Origin: Mycobacteriales bacterium
GTDB taxonomy: Bacteria > Actinomycetota > Actinomycetes > Mycobacteriales > Mycobacteriaceae
Assembly (NCBI GenBank): GCA_018376445.1
Contig: JAHABL010000012.1
Location: 1-54,060 of the forward strand
Length of the DNA: 54,060 nucleotides
Direction: 5' to 3'
The notes under the pieces were generated by a model. It searched no databases. It was not told the DNA's origin and worked only from the letters and a program-made list of their open reading frames with translations. Shown here piece after piece: positions 8,577 through 18,364 of this stretch; within the stretch, counting starts at the first letter, position 1, and every line of letters starts with the position of its first letter. The translations under genes and the position numbers were made by a program.

Positions 8577-8982
8577 TTTCGTTATCCTCCTTACCATGTA
8601 ATTGTTTGAGTGCTTCTTTGACTTTTTCAGGCACAGGCAAGCCAATGCTTACGGCATTTTCTAAAAGTGAGATTCCCTCGTTTGAGATGTAGAAGAAAAT
8701 CACTGCATCACGTAGGACGTTCCCTGTTTTCAGCTCCAAGTCGAGCATGTGACCGACACCCACCAACAAGAAAATCAAAATCTTCTTTGTGATACCCTTT
8801 GCCCCAATACGGCTTGAAACCTTCTTCTCGTTGATCGCACGCAAGACCCCTGTGATGTAGTCCACCACCACAAAGGCAAGCAAGGTATAAAGCGAGGCAT
8901 CAAAACCTCCCAGATACCAACCAACCAGACCACCTGTTGCCACAAAGCCTGTCTGAATCAAATTCCATGTCTGTTTCATCAT
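8566..8982 (-). CDS. Phage holin (phage_holin_4 / TcdE-like family)
   Basis: A 138-aa membrane protein with two to three hydrophobic segments in residues 8-50 and 70-110, the V-V-V-D-Y-I-T-G-V-L signature of this holin family and a charged C-terminal tail (K-E-D-N-E-N). Holins form the membrane lesion that lets the lysin reach the wall. It lies directly upstream of and overlaps the lysin gene. GGAGG is six bases before the ATG. Confidence 0.92.
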   Translation of the reverse strand: MMKQTWNLIQTGFVATGGLVGWYLGGFDASLYTLLAFVVVDYITGVLRAINEKKVSSRIGAKGITKKILIFLLVGVGHMLDLELKTGNVLRDAVIFFYISNEGISLLENAVSIGLPVPEKVKEALKQLHGKEDNENGN

Positions 8983-9004
8983 GTCATTCCTCCATTTCTG
9001 TATT

Positions 9005-9038
9005 CAAAAAAGGCATCTAGACTTTCGCCTAAACGCCT
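9005..9038 (-). terminator. GAAA-tetraloop terminator between tail and lysis genes
   Basis: A 12-bp stem (arms 9011-9022 and 9027-9038, with wobble pairs) closed by a GAAA loop is followed by six T on the minus strand. It overlaps the stop codon of the DUF1617 gene. Lysis expression would need read-through or an unseen promoter. Confidence 0.75.
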
Positions 9039-9448
9039 TTAACTTCTATTTCCAATAATTCCAAGACGAGTTCTAAGGCCTCTGCATCTTTGCCTGAAAC
9101 CTTGACCTCGCTATCTTCTAAGCCACCAATCAATAAAGGCAGTTTGTCATGAAGTTCCGCTACATCAATAACGGAGTCTTCGTTTAACAAATCTGCCTTT
9201 TCTTTATGATATTCAACTGCCGTTTCAGGTAGCAACGAAAAGTTCCCATTGTCTTGGACGAGATTCCCCTCCTCGTCTTTCTTCCCAAAACGTTGTAACA
9301 AATCAATCTCGTCCTTGTACAGCTCGTCGATCTTAGTTCGGATGAGCTTGACGAGTTTCGTTCGCACCCGACTGACTTTCGGTTGAAGTTCAAATCCTTC
9401 AAGGAAGGTAATCACATCAACCAGTTCTTCGTTTCTAATCTTTAGCAT
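9029..9448 (-). CDS. DUF1617 phage protein
   Basis: A 139-aa acidic, helical protein resembling DUF1617, a family of unknown function found after the tail fibre genes in lactic acid bacteria phages. No catalytic motif is visible. The 53-aa gene upstream overlaps its start by 14 nt. Confidence 0.75.
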   Translation of the reverse strand: MLKIRNEELVDVITFLEGFELQPKVSRVRTKLVKLIRTKIDELYKDEIDLLQRFGKKDEEGNLVQDNGNFSLLPETAVEYHKEKADLLNEDSVIDVAELHDKLPLLIGGLEDSEVKVSGKDAEALELVLELLEIEVKGV

Positions 9449-9596
9449 TCTTGAGTTCCTCCTTCAATTTCCCGACTTGCACGCAGAGGTCATCAACGAC
9501 CAAGGTCAATAGTTCGACCATATCTGTAGAACATGATTCAGGTTCTTCGACTGTTTCAACATGTGGCAAAACCACTAATTCTTCTTCATTTTCCAT
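9435..9596 (-). CDS. Small acidic phage protein, 53 aa
   Basis: A short gene starting MENEEELVVLPHVETVEE and ending in a helix V-G-K-L-K-E-E-L-K-N-A-K-D. GGGAGGG precedes the ATG by five bases. It fills the space between the tail fibre and DUF1617 and overlaps the latter, as small tail-region proteins commonly do. Its function is unknown; it may be a short coiled-coil accessory of the fibre. Confidence 0.7.
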   Translation of the reverse strand: MENEEELVVLPHVETVEEPESCSTDMVELLTLVVDDLCVQVGKLKEELKNAKD

Positions 9597-9608
9597 TGTT
9601 CCCTCCCA

Positions 9609-12600
9609 TTATGAATATGTTGTCATAGGGTTAAACGACTGAGCATTATACCAACCACTGGCCGTCCCATTACTGTTAAAACCAGTTGGTAAGGCAATCG
9701 TTCTTCCAGCAAGCTTTTTACAGATTTCACGGATGATACCAAAGTCAACCCAGGTACCATCATCCCCAAGGAATAAATTAGAGCCGTTAAAAGCAATCCC
9801 TGCACTACCACCACTATTCCCAATTCGGGTATAAAGTGACGAACTGAAGGTGATGCCATTCAGGCTAATCGTATGCCCACCTGATAATTTAATCGTGCCG
9901 TTAAGCCAGACATCATCATCAAAATGAAATCCCTTCTCCTTGTTGGTTTCAAGTGTCCGAGAGTACCAGATTAGTTTGGTCGTGTAGCTACTCGCACCTG
10001 AACTATCCATGTGCGCCCAAGCCATGTACTCTGTCCCATATTCAAGGTCAAACACCAAACCTCGCCAATCACTATGACCACTGATGTTATTCGCTCCAAT
10101 CGTTCCGACTGTTGTTCCACCACGTCTAATGGTCATTCCCTGTGAGTTAATTTCTGTGACGAGTGTACTTCCTGAGTAATAGCCAATGGTTGTCCCTGTG
10201 ATTCGGATGGAATTACTTGCTGTAATCGCTGTGAGTATATTGGCTGCAAGCTTATCAGCCGTAATAGAACTTGCAGCTATGCGACTAGCAGACAACGTTC
10301 CTGTCGTAATCTTCCCTGCATCAAGACTGGCGATTTTCGCACTTGTAATAGCCGCATCCGCAATCTTCGCTGTGGTAATGGCTGCACTCCCGATCATTGC
10401 TGATGTGATAATTCCACTATCAATGGTGGTTTCCCCTGTGATATGGACTTTATTTCCGGCGATCAAGATGCTTTCAGGGGAGAGGTTGATTTGGTTAATC
10501 ACATCCCCTTTTCCAACTCGAAGGTTGATGATGTCCTTTTGCATGAGAATTGCTGAATAGACAGTATTGGCTTTGGAGTAATCCGCCCTTGCTGTAGCTG
10601 AGAAAACATTCCCATCATAATCATCAGGCTTAGTCGTGGTGTTCACTCGCACCCTCATCTTGAGGGCATTGCTTGGAACGGTCACGGTACTTGATGAGCT
10701 TTGATAGGAAACTTGTACATAAGCTAACTCGTCCATCGGGTTCAGGGTAAATGGCGAAGTGGTCGCATTATAAATCCCCGCATACGAGCCGTTCTTGATA
10801 GAAAAGAAGGCAATATAAATCGCATCCGTTGGCATACCCGCAATCTGTGAATCAGATAATGTCCATTGGTGGATAGCGTTACTACTATTTGTTACCACAT
10901 CAATCTGCTCCCACACACCACCGATGTAAAGTAGGACGATATTGTCGGACGTGTCTTTTCGTCCATTCCAAGTGATGGTGTTCGGAAAAACTCGACCGTC
11001 TAAAGGTAATTTGTAAATTGCCAGATAGTCCTCAGCCGAGGCATATGGGTTTGATGTTACTGAGCCTGTGATAGACAAAGTCTCCACATTTTTCGAATTG
11101 AGGTAATCAAGGATTGTGGTGTTGTCATACGTTCCAACTGCTAACTTCTCGACATACTGCTTGGCAGCTGGCACATAGTCCACATAGGGTAAAGTGAAAC
11201 CATAAAAGTGATAGTAAAACGTAACTGATGTCCCATCTCTTCGTTGAGCAATATACTTATCACCCGACTCCACATCGATGAACTCTGAGCGGATATAGTT
11301 AGTAGCAGTTATCTCTGAACCATCACTCGTGCTAAGTGACCCTTGTTCCCAATTCTTGACTTTGAAAGGAATACCGATTTCATCTTGGAGTTCAGAGACT
11401 TTCAAAAGCATGGTATCGGAGGTTTGTTGAATCAATGTTTCGGCTGATGTCACCCTCCCTGTCAACGCATCAACGGAACTTTGACTTGCCTTTGATACGA
11501 TTTCCCCTGCTTGAACCGTCAGACTTGCTTCGGCACTTGAGATTCTGCCGGTTAAGCTATCCACCGAAGTTTGACTCGCTTTGGCAGCTATCTGACCTGC
11601 CTGAACGGTGAGTGTCGACTCGGCTGTCGTCATTCGTCCTTGAAGGTTGGTAATGTTGGTCGCAGCCAGTTCAATTTTTGTGGCATGCTGATTTACGGTA
11701 GTGGTTAAGGTTTCAGTAACAGACTTTGCTTCAAGAGCTGATACCAAGGATTGATTCAACCCTTGGTCAAGAACTGCCGTTGAGGTTGTAGTTGAGCTAT
11801 CCGAATAAGTCGTCACCACTCTTGTCCAGTAATACTTGCCACTCGACCAAGTAGGAATGGTATTTGACCACGATCCTCCTGTTTGACTGGTATTTGAAGT
11901 CGAGAGGTAAAACTGCTCTCGAACTGACGTAATCGTTGGTGCGTTTTGCCCCGGAGTACCAGGGCTACCTGTTGCACCGGTTGCTCCAGTGGCCCCTGTA
12001 TCACCTCTGTCCCCTTTTGTGCCTTGCTTTGAAACCGAGTATGAAGTTGTGGCAGAGTTATCTTGAAGTGTAAACACAGTTCTCGTCCACAGGTACTGAG
12101 TTGAAGAAACAGATGGTACGGTGCTTTGCCACCCTGACGTTGGGGCAGTAGTTCCACTTGTCCCAACCGCATAAGTGACTACTGACGATTTCACTGATTT
12201 GTTAAACGCTGAATCAGCGAGCTGGCTGGCAGAATTTGCCGTTGAGTTGGCTTGATTTGCATTTTCCAAAGCGTTCACTGCTTCATCAAAGGCATTATTG
12301 GCTTTTTCAAGCGCATCAGCTGATTCTTCCTGAGCTTGAGCAACTGCTTGTTTGACTTCTTCTGCTGTCAGGTCATTGGCTAAGGCATACCACTGAGTCA
12401 CACCATCACGGCTTTCATAAACCCACATTTCAAGTTTGTCGCCATTCTCTTTGTACCAAACGTCTCCTAACTTTGGATTGGCTGGCGTATCCGGACCATA
12501 GAAGTTGGTATTCTTGCCGTTAGCCGCAGTCAAGGCGTAGTTGGCATCATCCTTGGCTTGTTCAACCTTGGTATCGACTTTCTTGATGTCCTTTGCCACA

Positions 12601-13661
12601 TCGGTGAATTTCGGCATGACGTTCCCAAGCGTGATAGAAATGAATGCTTTCAAAATGGGGTCATACCTATACTCAACCATTCGAGCGGTCACACTAAAGC
12701 CGTCATCTGCGTGAATGACAGAAACAGTATCCCCAAGATTAATCGTCTCAAGACTTGAAAACTCCTTGTATTCCTCCGTTCGCTCAAGTGGGGCAAATTC
12801 CACATCATAGGTCGCAGTCGGTTTATCAATATGAGATACCGTAAATTCAAGTGCTGCGAGTCGCCTGAGTTCCGCATAAGCCAATTCCTTGGTCGCAAAC
12901 TCGCCTTCTTCATCACCGACTTTGACGTTGTCATATTTTATGACCTTAATTTTCGGACTGACATAGCTGCTGATAAGTGGGCTATCGACATATTTTTCAG
13001 GCAAGAACAAGCCATCATAGCCCTCTGGCATGATGCGAGTGACGATAGACGAATAGTCCAAATCAGACTTGTAGCCTGTCAGATTCTTCTTGTCTCGGAT
13101 CTGAACACCATTATCACTCCCTCGGTGGACAAGCATAGAAATCGAGAAATTATCCCTAACAATCTCCCCGCCATAATGCACTTGATAGCCATTATCCAAA
13201 TCTGCATCAATCAAGACTTCGACTGGATTTAATCGCACCAAGCGAACGTTATTGACGGTTGTGATGTTGGAAGTTCCAGTAAATGAGTGGCCGACTGCCG
13301 TTGCCCCCAAGAGTTGAGTTAATGCTCCGCTACCGTTCTTGTTGACGATATAGGTGTCTTCAATGAGGTTCTTTGCTAAGTCGTAAAAGATGTGGTGCGC
13401 CACGATGTGCAAAAGACCACCAATGGAATCATCACGTTCTACGATTCGAAAGAGTTGGTCTTGAAGTTCAGGCACAGGGCATTTCACAATCATCTCTGGT
13501 CGAAGTTTGTCGCTCGCCTTAGCATGAATGGGATAGTCAAATTCCAAAGAAAAAAGCCCATTGAGTTGTTCGGTAACAACAGGGCTTACAACAGCATCAT
13601 CAAGGACAGCGAGACCATTATGATTGAAGCTTGATTCAGTTTTCTCATATAAAATCATCAT
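9609..13661 (-). CDS. Prophage endopeptidase tail protein / receptor-binding tail fibre
   Basis: A 1350-aa tail-tip protein. Residues 1-370 match the prophage tail endopeptidase (Tal/gp18-type) hub fold. Next comes a block with W-Y-K-E-N-G-D-K-L, alanine-rich helices (residues 430-480), a short collagen-like Gly-X-Y run (G-D-R-G-D-T-G-A-T-G) near residue 555, two degenerate coiled-coil repeats (S-L-T-V-Q-A-G-x-I) at 680-760, and a C-terminal receptor-binding region. The start at 13661 overlaps the Dit stop as ATGA, with GAGGTGG upstream; the GTG at 13673 lies inside that binding site. It determines host range. Confidence 0.9.
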   Translation of the reverse strand: MMILYEKTESSFNHNGLAVLDDAVVSPVVTEQLNGLFSLEFDYPIHAKASDKLRPEMIVKCPVPELQDQLFRIVERDDSIGGLLHIVAHHIFYDLAKNLIEDTYIVNKNGSGALTQLLGATAVGHSFTGTSNITTVNNVRLVRLNPVEVLIDADLDNGYQVHYGGEIVRDNFSISMLVHRGSDNGVQIRDKKNLTGYKSDLDYSSIVTRIMPEGYDGLFLPEKYVDSPLISSYVSPKIKVIKYDNVKVGDEEGEFATKELAYAELRRLAALEFTVSHIDKPTATYDVEFAPLERTEEYKEFSSLETINLGDTVSVIHADDGFSVTARMVEYRYDPILKAFISITLGNVMPKFTDVAKDIKKVDTKVEQAKDDANYALTAANGKNTNFYGPDTPANPKLGDVWYKENGDKLEMWVYESRDGVTQWYALANDLTAEEVKQAVAQAQEESADALEKANNAFDEAVNALENANQANSTANSASQLADSAFNKSVKSSVVTYAVGTSGTTAPTSGWQSTVPSVSSTQYLWTRTVFTLQDNSATTSYSVSKQGTKGDRGDTGATGATGATGSPGTPGQNAPTITSVREQFYLSTSNTSQTGGSWSNTIPTWSSGKYYWTRVVTTYSDSSTTTSTAVLDQGLNQSLVSALEAKSVTETLTTTVNQHATKIELAATNITNLQGRMTTAESTLTVQAGQIAAKASQTSVDSLTGRISSAEASLTVQAGEIVSKASQSSVDALTGRVTSAETLIQQTSDTMLLKVSELQDEIGIPFKVKNWEQGSLSTSDGSEITATNYIRSEFIDVESGDKYIAQRRDGTSVTFYYHFYGFTLPYVDYVPAAKQYVEKLAVGTYDNTTILDYLNSKNVETLSITGSVTSNPYASAEDYLAIYKLPLDGRVFPNTITWNGRKDTSDNIVLLYIGGVWEQIDVVTNSSNAIHQWTLSDSQIAGMPTDAIYIAFFSIKNGSYAGIYNATTSPFTLNPMDELAYVQVSYQSSSSTVTVPSNALKMRVRVNTTTKPDDYDGNVFSATARADYSKANTVYSAILMQKDIINLRVGKGDVINQINLSPESILIAGNKVHITGETTIDSGIITSAMIGSAAITTAKIADAAITSAKIASLDAGKITTGTLSASRIAASSITADKLAANILTAITASNSIRITGTTIGYYSGSTLVTEINSQGMTIRRGGTTVGTIGANNISGHSDWRGLVFDLEYGTEYMAWAHMDSSGASSYTTKLIWYSRTLETNKEKGFHFDDDVWLNGTIKLSGGHTISLNGITFSSSLYTRIGNSGGSAGIAFNGSNLFLGDDGTWVDFGIIREICKKLAGRTIALPTGFNSNGTASGWYNAQSFNPMTTYS

Positions 13662-14350
13662 AAGTATCGCCACCTCGGTTCGATTTCGACTTTGGTGATA
13701 CCTGTTCCTAGCGTGACCGTATTAGAGCCCACTCGAAATTCAGGGAAATCACCTGTCATTAGATTATTTGTTGCCACGTCTCCGTAGTAACATTCCTTCA
13801 GTTCACTATCGATAATCAAATACTCTGATTGAAGGTTGAGCACGATAGGTTTGCCGTTAATCGTTAGTGTCCTCGTACCACTGCCATAGACCTTGATTCG
13901 TGGCAGTGAAAAGACGTTACCACTATTCGTTACCGTTCCAGATGAGGTTCGATTGATGAGCGGAACGCCTACTTTATAACGAAATGGCAAGCAGGTAATT
14001 TCAAGCTCAAACTCCCACATGGTCGATAGCACTTGCGTTAACCCACTCGCCTGAATGGTTTTCATTTTATAAAAGACTGACGGATCGTTTGAAAAGCTAA
14101 TGGTCTTGGCGTTTAGGATTTGTGGAGAGATATTTCGCCAGACCGTCCACACATCCTTTGCCCAGATGACGGCTTTCAGATTAAACGTCATATCCTTCCA
14201 ACCCTTGAGTAAGGTCAAATCTCCTTCTCGTCCATTCACCTCAATGTTTTCAATCACTCGTTCACTTGTTGGAATCACAGGAACTTGTGTGATGCGAAGT
14301 CCAAGGTCAGTCCGTGAGTTGATTGTTCCATCTAAAATAAACGCATTCAA
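13658..14350 (-). CDS. Distal tail protein (Dit)
   Basis: A 230-aa protein of the phage tail (SPP1 gp19.1 / Dit) family, which forms the hexameric ring linking tail tube to the tip. The start is TTG at 14350 with AGGAGG seven bases upstream, giving L-N-A-F-I-L-D-G-T as the first residues; the open frame to 14416 runs through a terminator and is not used. It overlaps the next gene by 4 nt. Confidence 0.88.
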   Translation of the reverse strand: MNAFILDGTINSRTDLGLRITQVPVIPTSERVIENIEVNGREGDLTLLKGWKDMTFNLKAVIWAKDVWTVWRNISPQILNAKTISFSNDPSVFYKMKTIQASGLTQVLSTMWEFELEITCLPFRYKVGVPLINRTSSGTVTNSGNVFSLPRIKVYGSGTRTLTINGKPIVLNLQSEYLIIDSELKECYYGDVATNNLMTGDFPEFRVGSNTVTLGTGITKVEIEPRWRYL

Positions 14351-14372
14351 GCTACCACCTCCTTTTGGGCAT

Positions 14373-14396
14373 AAAAAAAGACCGCAAAGCGATCTT
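14373..14396 (-). terminator. Terminator of the membrane-protein cargo gene
   Basis: An 8-bp stem (arms 14378-14385 and 14389-14396) with a 3-nt loop is followed by seven T on the minus strand. The arm AAGACCGC is identical to that of the terminator at 17607-17630. Confidence 0.85.
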
Positions 14397-14418
14397 TGGT
14401 TATTATTATGAAGCACAT

Positions 14419-14940
14419 TTAAACATACTTCTTCAAATCATGATGCTTATTAGCAAGCTTTTTACGATATTCGTTTGTAGCTAGAATCAAGCCTCTAACA
14501 TTTTCTCTTTCGTCATTGGCAAGTTGTTTCTCAAATTTGATTGATTCTTTAAACAGTCGTTCTAACTCATGACCTAGTTTATTCTGATTGGCAATGTGGA
14601 ACGCACCTCCACCAACTATAACGATAGGCGCAGCCACTACAGCAGCAATACTTGCGATTCCTCCAACTGCTCCGGCAACTCCAAATCCAGCAAGCGCCGC
14701 CATAATCTCCGCTCCGCTCATTCCGGCAAATGCGGCAAACACAAACCCTACTCCAACAGCACCAGCACCCAAACCGCTAATTGCTCCTGCTAATTCCGGT
14801 GGGAATCCTTCTGAAAACGTGATTTTGTCACGATTTTCTGTCAGAAATGCCTCCTCTGATACAAGCAATTTAAATTCATCAACTTCTTTTTTGTCAATTG
14901 GAGTAATATGCCCCATGACATTATCAATAATATTCCCCAT
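14419..14940 (-). CDS. Glycine-rich membrane protein, likely cargo (moron)
   Basis: A 173-aa protein of unknown function. Residues 48-118 are a long Gly/Ala-rich hydrophobic stretch (A-I-S-G-L-G-A-G-A-V-G-V-G), enough for two close-packed membrane helices of the glycine-zipper type; both ends are charged and helical. It lies between tape measure and Dit, a place with no structural gene in related phages. It has its own ribosome binding site (GGAGAG), a TATAAT at 14974-14979 and a private terminator. A lysogen-expressed envelope function such as superinfection exclusion is possible but unproven. Confidence 0.65.
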   Translation of the reverse strand: MGNIIDNVMGHITPIDKKEVDEFKLLVSEEAFLTENRDKITFSEGFPPELAGAISGLGAGAVGVGFVFAAFAGMSGAEIMAALAGFGVAGAVGGIASIAAVVAAPIVIVGGGAFHIANQNKLGHELERLFKESIKFEKQLANDERENVRGLILATNEYRKKLANKHHDLKKYV

Positions 14941-15013
14941 AATAACTCTCCGTTTCCGATTTCATGTATTTAAATTATACATCAAAATAAAAAATGGCGC
15001 TTTTACCCCTTAA

Positions 15014-17575
15014 TTAGTAGGCATAATTTCTACGTTTCAAAACAGCTAAGCTCTTATCAATTTCAGGAGCTAAGCGACCAACAAGCGTTCCATCATCAAG
15101 GGTAATCTTGATATCCATTGCTTTGAGGAGTGCTGGGAACATCTCAGTCGTAATATTGGTAAGTGCGTCCACCTTCGCTCCTAAATCAAGCATGGAGAAG
15201 GTGCTATCAATTGCTGTATGGATACCTGTATCAATATCAAATTTTGGCATATCAAGCTTCGTTGGAATGGCATCTTGCATGGTTTTCGCCACACCCGTCA
15301 TTTCCTTATCGAAACCAACGCCAATCCCTAGCGCCATGTTCTTCCCGATTTCATCTCGGAACAAAGTTGATGGTGAGTGAATACCAAAGAAATCCTTGAT
15401 ACTGTTTACCACGCCACCGAAGAACCCTGAGATTTTACTTCTAAGCCAACCCGCTGCATCAGCGATACCATTCCACATGCCTTTGATGAGGTTGAGACCA
15501 ATATTTCCCATTGTGGAGATGTACTCCCCAAAGGCATTCACGAGTCCTGTGATAATTTGAGGGACTGCCTTCACAACTGCCGAGATAATGGCCGGCAAGT
15601 TCTGAACCAACGCTACTAATAGTTGCACTCCGGCAAGGATAATCTTGTCGATATTCCCAACCAAGGTGCTTGTAATGGCATTGATAATCTGAGGCAGAGC
15701 GTTCGCAATGGTCGTGATGATTTGTGGTAAAGCACCAATTAAAGCAACTAAGAGTTGAATACCTGCATCAATCAGCTGAGGAATTGCCCCAATCACCGCA
15801 TTCAAAATGTTTTGAATAATCACCGGAATGGCTGCCACAATCGCATTGATGATATCAGGTAATGCCGATACCAACGAGGTCAATAGTTGAATACCTGTCT
15901 GGATGATGATGGGGATAGAACTGATAATGAAGTTCACGATTCCCGTAATAATCTGTGGCAAAGCACCAATCAAAATCGGTAAAGCCGTAATCAACCCTTG
16001 AGCCAGTCCCATGATTAGTTGGAGAGCCGCATCAAGGAGTAACGGCAAGTTCTCAATCAAACCATTCACAATGGTGATAATGGCTTGAATGGTAATCGGG
16101 ATAAGCTCAGGTAAAGCCTCCCCGATACCTTGAATGAGTGTCGTTACTAACTGAAAGGCGGCATTAATAAGGAGTGGCAGATTCTCAATCAATGTTTGCA
16201 CAATCGTTAAGACGGCTTGAACCACCACGGGAATCAAGGTCGGTAGTAGGCCTAAAATCGTCTGCAAAACTTGAGAAAACAATGAGGTCACTGCCTCGAG
16301 CAAGGTTGGCAATAACTGACCAATTGCCCCGATGACCGCATCAATCATCGCAGGCAAGGCGGAGACGATATTTTCAATGACAGGAATGATGTTCTTGAGC
16401 ACATTTTGGAATGACTCGACCACATTTCCAATGAGTGAGCCAATATCTGCATTAGCATTTCCGAGTCCTGCCATGAGGTTAGAAATTGCCGACTGCATGC
16501 CATCAATCGAACCGCTGATGGTTTCTGTCGCCTCTTTGGCAGTCGTTCCTGTGATGCCAATTTCAGTTTGGATGACATGAATCGCTTCGGTCACATCCGC
16601 AAAGTTGGAAAGGTCATACTTCTTGCCTGTGATTTTCTCTGCGTCAGCAAGCAGTCGTTCCATCTCACCTTTTGTCCCGCCATAACCTAATTTCAAGTTG
16701 TCGAGCATAGTGTAGTTCTGCTTAGCAAAACCTTGATACGCATTTTGGATGTCAGACATATTCGATCCCATTTTGTTGGCATTATCGCTCATGTCGGTGA
16801 TGGCTTGGTCAGCGACACCAGCAGCTTTTGCCGTATCTCCGTTGAGTGACTGGATCAAGCTTGCAGAGAAACCTGTGACAGTTTCCATGTACTCGTTGGC
16901 GGACATCCCTGCAGTCTTGAAGGCATTATCCGCTGATTTCTGAACTGTCTTTGATGCATCACCAAAAAGGGTATCAACCCCGCCGACTAATTGTTCATAG
17001 TCGGCATAAGCTGATACCACTTGTTTGCCTAATTCAATTGCGGCAGCACCGGCTGCAAGAGCCACGGCTCCCATGGCTGCACCAATGCCTTTAAGAACGC
17101 CACCGAATTTCTCGAACTTGCCTCCAGACTTCTCAGCCTCATCACCTGTATCCTTGAGTTCATTGCCAAGGTTATCCGTTTCTTTGGTGACGTCCACCTC
17201 TTCTTGCCCCATGGAGTCGAGTGCCTTCTCATTGGTCGCAAGTTCACGCTCCATGCCATTAAGCTGAGCCTTGGCGTTGTTGAGTTGGATTGCCCAGTTC
17301 TGGGTTCGTTTATCGTTTTCGCCAAAGCTGTCTGAGGCGTTTTTAAGGGCACTTTCAAGTGTCGTGATTTTCTCTTTCTGAGCATCAATCGACTTATTGA
17401 GGACTGCATTTCGAGCAGAAACCGCCTGAATGCTTTTGTCATTCTTATCGAACTCAGAGGATACCAACTTCATCTCTGAGCCGAGCACCTTGAAGGATTG
17501 GTTGATTTCACGAAGAGAGTTCTTAAACTCCTTCTCCCCCTCAACTCCAATCTTTAAGCCAAAGTTATCTGCCAT
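15014..17575 (-). CDS. Tail tape measure protein
   Basis: An 853-aa protein that sets tail length and takes part in DNA entry. The N-terminal 160 residues are coiled coil (repeated K-x-I-x-x-L-E). Residues 150-190 and about 390-700 hold many hydrophobic repeats of the form L-P-x-I-I-x-x-I, in an array of about 35-40-aa units. The C-terminus has F-F-G-I-H-S-P-S-T-L-F-R, common in Firmicutes tape measures. The start has GGTGAGG four bases upstream. Confidence 0.92.
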   Translation of the reverse strand: MADNFGLKIGVEGEKEFKNSLREINQSFKVLGSEMKLVSSEFDKNDKSIQAVSARNAVLNKSIDAQKEKITTLESALKNASDSFGENDKRTQNWAIQLNNAKAQLNGMERELATNEKALDSMGQEEVDVTKETDNLGNELKDTGDEAEKSGGKFEKFGGVLKGIGAAMGAVALAAGAAAIELGKQVVSAYADYEQLVGGVDTLFGDASKTVQKSADNAFKTAGMSANEYMETVTGFSASLIQSLNGDTAKAAGVADQAITDMSDNANKMGSNMSDIQNAYQGFAKQNYTMLDNLKLGYGGTKGEMERLLADAEKITGKKYDLSNFADVTEAIHVIQTEIGITGTTAKEATETISGSIDGMQSAISNLMAGLGNANADIGSLIGNVVESFQNVLKNIIPVIENIVSALPAMIDAVIGAIGQLLPTLLEAVTSLFSQVLQTILGLLPTLIPVVVQAVLTIVQTLIENLPLLINAAFQLVTTLIQGIGEALPELIPITIQAIITIVNGLIENLPLLLDAALQLIMGLAQGLITALPILIGALPQIITGIVNFIISSIPIIIQTGIQLLTSLVSALPDIINAIVAAIPVIIQNILNAVIGAIPQLIDAGIQLLVALIGALPQIITTIANALPQIINAITSTLVGNIDKIILAGVQLLVALVQNLPAIISAVVKAVPQIITGLVNAFGEYISTMGNIGLNLIKGMWNGIADAAGWLRSKISGFFGGVVNSIKDFFGIHSPSTLFRDEIGKNMALGIGVGFDKEMTGVAKTMQDAIPTKLDMPKFDIDTGIHTAIDSTFSMLDLGAKVDALTNITTEMFPALLKAMDIKITLDDGTLVGRLAPEIDKSLAVLKRRNYAY

Positions 17576-17606
17576 TAAACCTCACCCCCTTCCTGTTTTA
17601 AGCATG

Positions 17607-17630
17607 AAAAAAGACCGCCTACGCAGTCTT
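17607..17630 (-). terminator. Terminator of the DUF1643-like cargo gene
   Basis: An 8-bp stem on the minus strand (arms 17611-17618 and 17623-17630) with a 4-nt loop is followed by six T. It lies between the cargo gene and the tape measure gene. Confidence 0.85.
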
Positions 17631-17642
17631 AATCGACATGTT

Positions 17643-18287
17643 TTATTTTTTGTAGAAAATTCTTTTTAGCTCAGATTTTTCTATTTTTTGTAGTCTTTTT
17701 TCCCCATGGAAATTTGGATGTTTAGGGGATCCATCAGATGTTGCTCCAAACCAAAAACATTTTTCAAAGTTATTTTCAAAAAGTTGATATAACTCATCTC
17801 TATAGTCACTAAATTTTTCCCATGGAATACCTGCTCCCCAATCGAGTAAAACATAGTCAGCTTTTTCAACTTCCGCTTTTATAGTTTCATAGTTATTGAA
17901 TCCAATCAATCTATCTAATTCAGTTCTATCGACAGCATTCCGAATTTCATAATCTAATTGCTTGGATTGAATTGTTCGTTTGGAAAAAATATCTACCTGA
18001 ATTAATTCTTTGAAAGATTTATATCCGAATAAGTCAGAAAAACGATACAGTGCGGTTCTTCTAGTTGGCTCCAACTTAGTAACATTTTGAGAATTCGCAT
18101 TATTTATACGATTTTCTTCCTCGCTTATCGGTTTATTGCCTCTTGGATTCATTGCAATTGCTACAATTACTTTTCCGGTATCATTCAAATGAACAATCGA
18201 ATACACAAGCGTATCAAGTGAAGTTTCTTCAACTAAATGAATGCCGTACTTAGTTTCTCTATGTTCCTGAAAAAGTTTGTAATCCAT
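17643..18287 (-). CDS. DUF1643-like protein, cargo gene (moron)
   Basis: A 214-aa protein. The pattern V-I-A-I-A-M-N-P-R-G followed by E-x-x-x-x-N, T-R-R-T-A-L-Y-R-F and, near residue 150, Y-V-L-L-D-W-G-A-G follows the layout of DUF1643 (M-N-P-S, then D-x-T, then W-G), a family of unknown biochemistry often carried by mobile elements. The gene has its own extended -10 promoter (18327-18332) and terminator, is AT-rich relative to its neighbours, and separates the tail chaperones from the tape measure. This is the standard form of a moron. Confidence 0.65.
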   Translation of the reverse strand: MDYKLFQEHRETKYGIHLVEETSLDTLVYSIVHLNDTGKVIVAIAMNPRGNKPISEEENRINNANSQNVTKLEPTRRTALYRFSDLFGYKSFKELIQVDIFSKRTIQSKQLDYEIRNAVDRTELDRLIGFNNYETIKAEVEKADYVLLDWGAGIPWEKFSDYRDELYQLFENNFEKCFWFGATSDGSPKHPNFHGEKRLQKIEKSELKRIFYKK

Positions 18288-18326
18288 AGCATAGCCTCCT
18301 CAGAATCTCTTCAATAACATATATAA

Positions 18327-18356
18327 ATTATAACACTTGGAATATTTTAAACACAA
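18327..18356 (-). promoter_or_regulatory. Extended -10 promoter of the DUF1643-like gene
   Basis: TGTTATAAT on the minus strand (TATAAT at 18332-18327) is preceded by a T-rich, weak -35 region. It is followed by GAGGAGG and the ATG at 18287. Confidence 0.65.
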
Positions 18357-18364
18357 ACTATCAA

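Noticed and set aside
12000..12172. Minus-strand and plus-strand alternative frames inside the tail fibre gene
   Set aside because: They are shadows of the 1350-aa gene, with no binding sites and low-complexity translations from the Gly-X-Y region.
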